This document shows positions 27,101 through 35,171 of a stretch of DNA of 64,000 nt, piece by piece. The stretch is taken from the NCBI GenBank assembly GCA_948434855.1, contig CAOJFR010000003.1, positions 9,456 through 73,455 of the forward strand, in the 5' to 3' direction. Each line of letters opens with the position of its first letter. Position 1 is the stretch's first letter. Source of the DNA: an uncultured Clostridia bacterium. GTDB taxonomy: Bacteria; Bacillota; Clostridia; Christensenellales; UBA1242. The notes under the pieces are model-generated. The model was given only the letters and a program-made list of their open reading frames with translations, searched no databases and was not told the DNA's origin. A program made the position numbers and the translations under genes.

Positions 27101-30100
27101 CTTAGCAGCCATGCTAGTAAACTTATATGGCTTAAAAATTAATAGTGCTGAAAACATATTTGAAATCTATAGCGATATAACCAAATATTCATATTCAAAC
27201 CCAAGCTTTGTTGCAGACAATCTTTCAACCTACACAGTTTTAGACCTTGCAATATATTTCTTAACTGGTTCAGCAGTAGGCAGTTATGAAGGCTATGTTG
27301 CAAATGTAAATGGTGATTTAAAATATATAATTGGCGACTATGCAATCAGCATAACAAGTGGAAGCCTGTTTGAATCAACCATAGTTCAAAGAGGAAGTCT
27401 CACATCAGGCTTAATAAATCTTGGCTCAATGTCACTTAGCGAATATTACACCAGCATGGGACTAGATTCTAAAGTCACAACAATTTCAGATTCAGAGATA
27501 AGCTTTAGGCGTGCAGATAATATAAATTATATTTATGTTAACGATATCACAAATGGAAATTATTCAGCTCTAGACTCTATCCTTGCAGGGCTTGGATTAG
27601 CACAGCAAACAGCCTATAATATTTATACTAACGGAACATCAAATTTTGTTTTCCTTGGCAGCAAAAATGGCAAGTCATATTTTATTGAAACAAATAGTTT
27701 CAATTTAGTTAACACTGCAATGCTCACAAAAGAGACAACAATAACATTAAATTCAACAACAAAACCATTCACACAAAACGGCACATACACAGCAAACTTC
27801 AATGGAACAACCACATCTGGCTTCTCGTTTATGGATGCGGCAATTTATGAGCTCACAAACGACACAAGCATAAAGTCATTTAATGTATATACTTCAGCGC
27901 TTCTTGGTGGAAAAAGCTACATTTTTGTTAATGGCAATTTCATAGAATATAACAATGTGGCCATAAACTTCGGTTCACTTGCAGCAGGCTATGATGATTA
28001 TACAAATTTAATAGATATTTTGGTTAACAATTATTATGGCTCATATGTTGTTGGAAACATAGGCACAACCACAAACAGCAAAGAATTTAGCTATTCTTTT
28101 GCAGATTTTGATGTAGAAGATATCAGTTCATACACACCAATTAGGTTAATTCTTCATAGGCTTGGCTTAACGGAAGGGGCAGAAAAACAAGTTTCAGGAA
28201 CGCTCACCAAATCAGCTGATGGATCTAGAACATATTTTGTCATAAAAATCACTGACGAAAATGGAAAAGAGCAAACCTATAATATTAATGTAACAGAACT
28301 TTTAACAGAAGCTGGTCAAGAAAAAACTGATAAAATTAACGAGCTTTACTATAGAGCGGCACTATGCTATGGCCAAACAACTGGTGGCTTCATCGCTCCA
28401 AGTGAAGCGATTGAAAATTTAACAAACTTAAACACAAGCATAGAAAATGCAATAAGCAGCTATGTTGTTTCATCATACACAACAAACATATTAAATTTCA
28501 CAGACACAATGTCAGAAGAGGACATTTCAACATGGAACTGGCTAGACATAATTCATTACAGCATCTATGCGTCATACAGAAATACCGATAGCTTTGTGTT
28601 ATATTCAGGCGTAAACTATAGCGGAGACAAAGAAGGCTTATATGTTGGCTTAAGCTTTGGCGGAACAACAAGGTTTGTTAAGTTTTCAGAAAGTCTGCTT
28701 TCAGAAAACGGCACAATCAAGTTACAAAAATTTAGTGCAGGCGTTGAGTCTGTAGAGTTTTCGCTAGACACAAACTCTTCACTCATTGATTTGTTATATT
28801 ATAAATATACAGGTCTTCAAAGAGGCAATGTAAATTATGTAACAATAGGCAGTGGAGAAGATGCAAGAAAAATATATTCAATTCAAGACCAAACAACTGG
28901 AGAATATATTTATTACGCAGGCTATGCTGATCTAGATAAAGAATCAAGCATAAATTCAGTGGTTTCAGAACATGAATATTCATATTTAGTAAAAGCCACA
29001 ACACAAAATCTTCAAACTTGGAATCTTCTAGACTTGCTAATTAAAGCAGCAGAAGGAAACACATCAGACAGACAATATCAGTTCAGCAGTCGCATATACA
29101 CAATAGATAGCAAAAAATACATTTTGGTTAATGGCTATTATATAAATTTAGATTTAGTTGGTGCAAGACTTTCAGAAAAACTTGCGGATGGTTCCACCAC
29201 AGAATATGTTAGAACAATAGAAACAACACTTGTTCCAACAGCAGAAAGTTTTGTTGGCTATTCAGCTCGCTTAATCAGCAATGTAAATATAAGTTCAGCG
29301 TTTAACTATGGCTTCATAAAACTTAGTGCAAATAATGTCTCAAAGGAAAATAAGCCATTAGTAACAGACCCAGAAACAGGAAATGTAATTTCTTCAAATG
29401 AAGTAAAATTATATTTTTCAGAGGGCTTTAGTTTCAGTGATTATTCAACTTGGAAAAATTCAGACTTCATGCTATATTATTTGTTTAAAACAAATCATAT
29501 GGATGCAAATATTAAGTCTTTCCAACATTACGTAAACTTAGGCTATGTTCCTGCAACTCTATATAACTTAGAAACCTATGACGAGTTTGGAAATTTAACA
29601 GTAAATAAGGTATATAAGGTTGGAGAGGGTGAGTGCAATTTTGGAAGCTTTGCAAACTTAAATTCTTCTACGGTTGAGGCATATAAAGCCACAGGAAAAT
29701 TCTCTGAATTTATAAGAGCAATTTCAGAATATAAGTTCATAAATGCAAATATCTGGCAAATCCAATATCAAAGAGAACTAAACAACATTTCAGTTTCAGC
29801 AAACACAAATGCAGATTTAATAGTTTCAATCACAGACAAGCCAATCACAGACCCAGGCATTGGTTCATTTGGATACTCAGTTACAAATGAAATAAATGCA
29901 AAAGATTTCCTGTTTGAAAACTATTATTATTTCAATTTAAATAGCGATAATGAAGAAATCAAAAACCTGTTTGTAGACACATCAATCACAGACAAGTTTG
30001 ATGAAAACACAGACACAGAAATTATCAATTTCAAGCTTTCATCAGGCTTTAATATTGAAGATGTTTCAACTTGGACAATTTTAGACTATATTATTGTTCG

Positions 30101-33100
30101 TGAATATGCAAGAGACCACTCAGCAAGTTCAATTTTTGCAAACTGCAGTTTTGAAGAGCTAAGAGAAGACTTTTTAATGAAAGTTTATGTATTAAAGTCG
30201 GTTGATGGCAACAGCAAATATCTAAAAATAAATGGACAATATTATAACATAACAAATGCGCTTGGTGGTGAAACTGGCAAACTTACAGGGGCAGTCAGCA
30301 GTGCAGATGTTGTTGGTGATGACTATAGCTATAGCTTTAGGGTAAATGCTGGAGAAATGCTATTTAACCTCAGCAGGTCAAAAGAAGAAATCTCAAGAGA
30401 GCTTGTTTCAGGAAACAATAGCTTGGTATACAACCTAAAAGTTGCAGACAAAACTTACACATATTATAGAAAGGTAGACAAAAATTTAGAGAGAGTATAT
30501 AGAGTTAGCCTAACAGATTTAGACACCTACACAATTTCGGTTATGGTTCTAGAAGTAAACTGGGTTCAAAAGCTCATGAATGATATGCAGGTTTTATATC
30601 CAGACTTAAACTGGTCAAACCTCATTGCAACAAATGGCTGGTTAGATACTCTTGGTGACTATCACTCATCATATGCATCAGGTCAGTTCATATCAAGTGG
30701 CAACACAGCAAACATAACAGCAGCCGGCATGGTATTATCAGAATTTTTGTTAACAATTGCAGAAACAAGCTATGATGGCTTTGCAGATTATGAATATAGT
30801 TCAGTGTTTGATGAAGACGTAATTGATTCATTAATGCTTGCAATGCTTGGCGAAAAGGCTTATCAAAACGTAAAAACACAGGCAAAAGTTTTTGTAGAAA
30901 TGTTCAATGTAGGCTTTGCAAAAATCTTAGACGATGTTGCAGACGAAAGGGGCTTAAACATAAAAGATGGCGAAGTAAGCAATCTCACAATGAGCGTATA
31001 CAAATCATACCTTGCATCAATATTGCTTTCATCAGATCTTGGAGAATATCTCTATACGGTTGCAACAAGAGTATATGCTCAATATGCAATTTATGAATCA
31101 TTGGCATTTGCAAGTGGAGACTATTCAAGTTATTTTGCTTATATCAATGGGCTTGCCGATGAAAATGGCGACACTATAAATGCGTTTAAATATGCAAGTT
31201 TCAGAGAACTCATTCAGTTTGAAAACACAAGTTTAAAAGACGATGCAGTTCCAGTTTACACATTCAATTATTATGCAGTATATAAGTCACTAGCTAATAA
31301 AAATGCCACAAAGGCAGAAGCAAATCTCAGTTTAAATATGGGCAAGTTTGATGCACTTGTTGCATGGGTTGCCCAAGTTGGCGGAATGAACGAGATGGGT
31401 GCAAAAGTATGGCTCACTTCTCGTGGATACAAAGAAAATTACACAGAAGACCAAGTTTCATCCATTGCAAATCATTTTTCAGTTGATGCCCCAACAAGCT
31501 ATAAGTCAGTGCTCGCTGCATTAAAATCATCATATAAAAGCAAATATATGGGTTATCGTGGTTCAACCGAGCGTTTTGATGATAATGATGAAACAAGATT
31601 TAGCTATATGCTTCATGTATACTATTCAATTCGTCAAGACTTAAACAACCGCATGATGATAACTCTTCCAACATATGTCAGAATTTATGAAGACTATATT
31701 GATGGAAATATTGACAGATGGGGCATTGAGTGCGACATTTCAATTGATGCATCATCAAACTACATTCAAAATTACGACTTATACAAAATTTTGCTATTAA
31801 CAAACAAAATGTCATATATAGGCTCATATATTCTTGCATTCTTCCCAGACATTGTTGTAACAATAGAAAATGATGAGGATTTAGAAGATTTTGTTGAAGA
31901 CTTCAAGGTAGGCAAATATTCAGTAGACGCAAATTCATTAGTATACAGATTAAAGAGCATTTTCCCAAAATCAACAACCTATGGCAAAATACTAAATAGT
32001 GTTTTTGCTACAGATTCGCTTAGTGTAAGTGATATAATTAAAAAGTTTGAATTATATAGCAATTCAGAAGATGGTTCAGCTAGTTCTTGGAACACTATAT
32101 TAAAAACAAGAGATAATATAGAAGCACTGCTTGATGAGCTTTCAGAAGTTATGGATCTTGAGGTTGGTGAAAAAACTCCAAATGGTTCAGTTCACGTAAA
32201 CTTCACTCATGAAGTTTATAATCAAATCTATAATTCGCTTTCAGGCTTGTCAGAAAAACTTAATGATTATATAGGAACACAAAATATATTAGATAAGATT
32301 GAAAAGGGAAGCATAACTTTCACCTTAGCACAATTTAGCAGCAACTATGTTGAGAGTGGATTTGAGTTCACAATAAAAAATAAGGTATATAAGTTAGACA
32401 CAGCCATTTCAACTCAAAGACTTGCAGAATATGTTTATGGTGGAGCATATTTAACTCAGTTCGGAATTTATCCACAATACACAAGTTCGTCATTCACGGG
32501 CATCATTCACCCAACAAAGGCGGTTGACCCTAATGATGGAACCGTAAAAACCAAACTAAATTGCTTCACAGAGCTAAGAACTTTCGCAGGAAACGTTGCA
32601 GATTACACTGCAAAACTATATTTCTTAACAAATCTTAAAGACCTTTCAAACAATGTTAGTGATTCAGTGCTTCTAACAGAAGAGTTATACACATCAAGTG
32701 GCTATATCGGAAGTTTCTTTGGAAACACAGGTTCAAGCTACAAAACATCGCTAGAATATTTAATTTTAGACCATATCGTTGCAGAAGAAGAACTCTCTCC
32801 AGAAACAATGCTAAGGTTATTGTTTGGAGATACAGAAGATTCTCTAAATCGCATGGGTTGCACAGATGTATACATAACATTGCTTGCAAAATATTTAAGT
32901 AGAAGCAAAACATTCACGGCTGAAGAAATCAGTTATATTAGTCTAAATCCAAACTTAATAAAAATTGCAGAAAATGGAGCAATCTCTTCTCTGTCAGAAG
33001 ACTTTATGAGGGCAGGACTTAGAAGGTATCTTGTTTATATTCAAACAACTGATAGCACAATAAAAACCATAAGCCCAGAAACAGGCTATACATATTTAAC

Positions 33101-35141
33101 CGGCTCAGATATAGAGGGATACTATGGCTTATATATGCCAAATGGCTATAATTCGCATGGCTATTATTCAGATGGAACAAACACCTCAAGCGAAAGAACA
33201 CACAAAGCCTTCAAAAATGTAATGAGCTATTTAACAATAAGTGACGAGCAGGCAGAAGGCGATATAGATCTTGGAATAGAGGGCAAATACGAAAGCTTTG
33301 ACGGAATGACATTCAAAGACTTCAAGGCATATTTAACTAAGTCATTAGTAGACTATGAGCAAAATGAATCAGAGACAGGTGCAGAAAACGCATCAAGATA
33401 TTTAACTTTGTTCAATTTAATAAGTGGTCAATTTAATTATCACATAAGTGATGGTGCAAATGGCACAAAATTCATTGGAACAACACTTTCTGTAATCAAC
33501 AAAGATAAGGAAGAAGGTTCAAATGTGGTTGGCTATAAAGATGAGGTTATTTATCAGGGCAATGATTATGGAACCAAGTCAGTTTTATATGCAAACTTTA
33601 ATATAGATAGGTCAACTAGAGGCACAATATTAAAGCTTTGTGGAATAGAAAATAGACCAATAGAAGAGCTTGTTAACCTAGAATATGATGAGCTTTATGA
33701 AAGAAACGGATCATATGATGAGGCAGATGGCGATGTGTTCATTGTTTGCTCTTATGATGAAGATACCGGAAAATATGTTCCATTCCTTGCAAGCAACAGA
33801 AAATATTCAGGCACATTTAATGGAACAAATTATATGGACTATTTAAATGATTATGGCTATCGTATTTTCACAGACTATTATGATTCAGAAGAGGGCACAA
33901 GGTTTGCTTATCCAATCATTGCAAAAGGTATAGTAACTCCAGACCTCAAACCAACTGCAATCAAAATACAAGATAATGTTGCAAAATTTTATAGAACAGA
34001 CATAACAGCAACAGGTGCGGTAGAAGATACAGCACTTCAAACAATAAATGCTTCAGTTGAAACCACAACTGTTGGCTATGTAAAATATGTCAATGTTTCG
34101 TCATTCAATCACATTCAAGCAGAGGGCGAAAGCAAAACAATGTTTATCGGTTCGTCCGATGTAATGAGCTTCATAAAATCCGATGCAAGCGTATACTATG
34201 TTCAATATACAAATGTATATAATCTTGCAAAAGCGGATGGATTTGATGCCATATCAGTGCTAGATTCATTCTCAGCATTCTTCAATATGTCAGTTCAAAT
34301 GCACATCATGATGCTGCTTGGGTTCATAACCCTTGTTCCATTACTGTTCAAGGCATCCGGAGCAGTGCTAAAGAGAATTTTAGACTTAATTTTCTTAGTG
34401 CTTGCAGGACCACTTTGCATTTCAATGAACTCATTAAAGCATACCGATGAAGAACAACAGGCATATAGTTCTTGGAAGAAATATATGTTCAGCACACTGC
34501 TTAGTGTGTTTGGCTTAATAATCTCATTCAATCTATACTTTATTATGGTTTCAACAGCCATGAATATGACATTTGTGCAAGCGGGCGATTCAACCATGCA
34601 AAAACTCAGCATGATAGGTGGCTTAGGCTTTGTCACCGCACCAGTATTAAATGCATTCCTCAGAATAATATTTGTAGTAATTGCAACCAACATGATAGAA
34701 ACAACTGCAGATATGCTTCTAAACATGATAACTGGCGGAAAGGCAAGCAGTTCACTTGGTTCACCACTTGCAGGTGGCAAAAATGCAATAGATTCAATAG
34801 TTGACTTAAAGAACAACATGGTTGGAGACATTAAAAAAGTCACACATGGAGCAAGAGATATAATTAGCGGAAAGATTTTAATTGAGGCAAAAAATGCGAT
34901 AATAGACTCGCTCCCAGGCAGTCAAATAGTAAGAGGAGCTGCAGAGACAGTTGGCAGTGCAAAAAATTACTTAAAATCAAGAGAGCTCTATAAAAAGGCA
35001 AGGCAAAAAGGCGTAGGAAAACTTGCTGCTCATGCTGCTGCAAAAGAGTTCAGAAATAACTATAAAAAGCAAAGGAAGCAAATTAAAGACAGAAGAACTG
35101 GCTACACACAAAGCTTCTATGGCAGAATGGGCTTAAAATAA
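24141..35141 (+). CDS. Giant VirB6-like polytopic protein with repeat ectodomain, 3666 aa
   Basis: Largest protein of the window and second of three related giants. Seen: N-terminal membrane helices (about 30-75, 95-120 and 150-180), motif NKYRQYA (about 201), motif QYQVMADFIDYC (about 292), an insert of about 2900 residues, then VPFLASNRKYSG (about 3212), IIAKGIV...PTAIKI (about 3255-3275) and FYRTDI, a C-terminal membrane block (about 3382-3530) with KRILDLIFLVLAGP, and a basic tail with LPGSQIV. Between about residues 410 and 2100 lie some eleven degenerate units with the core GFxxxDxxTWxxxD and a closing VNGxYYxI. The region around 2140-3180 is helix-richer and different. About 3200 residues are predicted outside the membrane. 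AGGAG precedes the ATG; virB4 ends 20 bp upstream. The whole 11-kb frame is open, so it is a real gene under selection. Confidence 0.8.
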   Translation: MLNMLKSLICLIAAEPCSVVSHGQTLSALTTSFAFIFLKNIFMAVWNFILSMIWAIEKFVLGIMDALQTIVYQFLGIGTTVDDYLNFANNNEMTKTLVTTFRAILVVSIVLMIIFTIIAIIRQEVEVATNAKNKSSEESNKKGPIVMKLFKGIMSAILLPFAMIAIIGAVNSVLTAFNNALQGENQTTIAGQVLATSTYDTNKYRQYANNNKRVPIIINAYNVDDYGADEKEKLFYKIKSLSVQKKLINTATDIDKNLLLAFNDSLIYENNKLSNSSAYADYYENFVCTAEQYQVMADFIDYCELTNTNFYIKAIDDNDIEWKYVDSTIFDAKNMALNITYRDANDLDGDGKTNDTYTVSFSMGFDVTSPISNALKSISALLGLNEFGDMTFNEMDRDKNSINLVQWANEKVSLHFSYGFNINDMKTWTPADEILMYEYYHYASNNTLAEFDFSDLSYENRGNATLDAYKIVYRDYYPEAGAFSKEKVIYCVYINGSYYKIKKSEKETDSYGNKYYVLDENDDVRFLEKGYTILSEETEKAMLKFVGKNNNFSLNNPSSWSYTDQILIYEFYKDLSYNNTLSEYNISDLGKGIEVPTYLIRDYDADGNETSKRFVYLNGTYYAVSSPSSGSHYVLTGSTSGTNFLESIDDKYLTTYYNFSGANGAIKLEDPKNEFGISTNSTTNKTPNDFIIDSDDGLIFTNLENGINYVFDKDVDFKLSFSAGFDFRDVDTWSYKDYFLFYLYAKYLNNSSATIDSLKYTPLPGLIGEYNGKYYYKIQSTLTENNTKFKTVYLSIDDIDNISLQNIKNVINVEITLENNRFSTNDELAFTQVSNPSTIFSKTETETKVFTFSSDVSFENVNLWKMRDYILFLLESRGIISITSNFEDFSYNSVCYKGVNIGTNLTTNLYSFGSENNRIYLNEKYLLGLGYNSLDEFLDTNLITFIAKKLSTSSNGEIKKLLLEKDEVISSIANSDAYSGNTHMLSSLAAMLVNLYGLKINSAENIFEIYSDITKYSYSNPSFVADNLSTYTVLDLAIYFLTGSAVGSYEGYVANVNGDLKYIIGDYAISITSGSLFESTIVQRGSLTSGLINLGSMSLSEYYTSMGLDSKVTTISDSEISFRRADNINYIYVNDITNGNYSALDSILAGLGLAQQTAYNIYTNGTSNFVFLGSKNGKSYFIETNSFNLVNTAMLTKETTITLNSTTKPFTQNGTYTANFNGTTTSGFSFMDAAIYELTNDTSIKSFNVYTSALLGGKSYIFVNGNFIEYNNVAINFGSLAAGYDDYTNLIDILVNNYYGSYVVGNIGTTTNSKEFSYSFADFDVEDISSYTPIRLILHRLGLTEGAEKQVSGTLTKSADGSRTYFVIKITDENGKEQTYNINVTELLTEAGQEKTDKINELYYRAALCYGQTTGGFIAPSEAIENLTNLNTSIENAISSYVVSSYTTNILNFTDTMSEEDISTWNWLDIIHYSIYASYRNTDSFVLYSGVNYSGDKEGLYVGLSFGGTTRFVKFSESLLSENGTIKLQKFSAGVESVEFSLDTNSSLIDLLYYKYTGLQRGNVNYVTIGSGEDARKIYSIQDQTTGEYIYYAGYADLDKESSINSVVSEHEYSYLVKATTQNLQTWNLLDLLIKAAEGNTSDRQYQFSSRIYTIDSKKYILVNGYYINLDLVGARLSEKLADGSTTEYVRTIETTLVPTAESFVGYSARLISNVNISSAFNYGFIKLSANNVSKENKPLVTDPETGNVISSNEVKLYFSEGFSFSDYSTWKNSDFMLYYLFKTNHMDANIKSFQHYVNLGYVPATLYNLETYDEFGNLTVNKVYKVGEGECNFGSFANLNSSTVEAYKATGKFSEFIRAISEYKFINANIWQIQYQRELNNISVSANTNADLIVSITDKPITDPGIGSFGYSVTNEINAKDFLFENYYYFNLNSDNEEIKNLFVDTSITDKFDENTDTEIINFKLSSGFNIEDVSTWTILDYIIVREYARDHSASSIFANCSFEELREDFLMKVYVLKSVDGNSKYLKINGQYYNITNALGGETGKLTGAVSSADVVGDDYSYSFRVNAGEMLFNLSRSKEEISRELVSGNNSLVYNLKVADKTYTYYRKVDKNLERVYRVSLTDLDTYTISVMVLEVNWVQKLMNDMQVLYPDLNWSNLIATNGWLDTLGDYHSSYASGQFISSGNTANITAAGMVLSEFLLTIAETSYDGFADYEYSSVFDEDVIDSLMLAMLGEKAYQNVKTQAKVFVEMFNVGFAKILDDVADERGLNIKDGEVSNLTMSVYKSYLASILLSSDLGEYLYTVATRVYAQYAIYESLAFASGDYSSYFAYINGLADENGDTINAFKYASFRELIQFENTSLKDDAVPVYTFNYYAVYKSLANKNATKAEANLSLNMGKFDALVAWVAQVGGMNEMGAKVWLTSRGYKENYTEDQVSSIANHFSVDAPTSYKSVLAALKSSYKSKYMGYRGSTERFDDNDETRFSYMLHVYYSIRQDLNNRMMITLPTYVRIYEDYIDGNIDRWGIECDISIDASSNYIQNYDLYKILLLTNKMSYIGSYILAFFPDIVVTIENDEDLEDFVEDFKVGKYSVDANSLVYRLKSIFPKSTTYGKILNSVFATDSLSVSDIIKKFELYSNSEDGSASSWNTILKTRDNIEALLDELSEVMDLEVGEKTPNGSVHVNFTHEVYNQIYNSLSGLSEKLNDYIGTQNILDKIEKGSITFTLAQFSSNYVESGFEFTIKNKVYKLDTAISTQRLAEYVYGGAYLTQFGIYPQYTSSSFTGIIHPTKAVDPNDGTVKTKLNCFTELRTFAGNVADYTAKLYFLTNLKDLSNNVSDSVLLTEELYTSSGYIGSFFGNTGSSYKTSLEYLILDHIVAEEELSPETMLRLLFGDTEDSLNRMGCTDVYITLLAKYLSRSKTFTAEEISYISLNPNLIKIAENGAISSLSEDFMRAGLRRYLVYIQTTDSTIKTISPETGYTYLTGSDIEGYYGLYMPNGYNSHGYYSDGTNTSSERTHKAFKNVMSYLTISDEQAEGDIDLGIEGKYESFDGMTFKDFKAYLTKSLVDYEQNESETGAENASRYLTLFNLISGQFNYHISDGANGTKFIGTTLSVINKDKEEGSNVVGYKDEVIYQGNDYGTKSVLYANFNIDRSTRGTILKLCGIENRPIEELVNLEYDELYERNGSYDEADGDVFIVCSYDEDTGKYVPFLASNRKYSGTFNGTNYMDYLNDYGYRIFTDYYDSEEGTRFAYPIIAKGIVTPDLKPTAIKIQDNVAKFYRTDITATGAVEDTALQTINASVETTTVGYVKYVNVSSFNHIQAEGESKTMFIGSSDVMSFIKSDASVYYVQYTNVYNLAKADGFDAISVLDSFSAFFNMSVQMHIMMLLGFITLVPLLFKASGAVLKRILDLIFLVLAGPLCISMNSLKHTDEEQQAYSSWKKYMFSTLLSVFGLIISFNLYFIMVSTAMNMTFVQAGDSTMQKLSMIGGLGFVTAPVLNAFLRIIFVVIATNMIETTADMLLNMITGGKASSSLGSPLAGGKNAIDSIVDLKNNMVGDIKKVTHGARDIISGKILIEAKNAIIDSLPGSQIVRGAAETVGSAKNYLKSRELYKKARQKGVGKLAAHAAAKEFRNNYKKQRKQIKDRRTGYTQSFYGRMGLK
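25377..30290 (+). repeat. Degenerate tandem protein repeats within the 3666-aa gene
   Basis: Core units begin near 25377, 25797, 26290, 26690, 27199, 27787, 28087, 28492, 28983, 29405 and 30028. Examples are SYGFNINDMKTWTPAD, SAGFDFRDVDTWSYKD, SEGFSFSDYSTWKNSD and SSGFNIEDVSTWTILD. Most units later contain a phrase such as VYINGSYYKI, VNGYYINL or INGQYYNI. Spacing is 300-620 bases. The copies differ strongly at DNA level, so this is an old array. Confidence 0.72.
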
Positions 35142-35171
35142 AAAATAAACAAAAACAAAAGGAGAAAATAG

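Noticed and set aside
34295..34843. A 182-residue minus-strand reading frame
   Set aside because: It is antisense to the C-terminal membrane block of the 3666-aa protein; its hydrophobic look follows from that, and it lacks a ribosome binding site.
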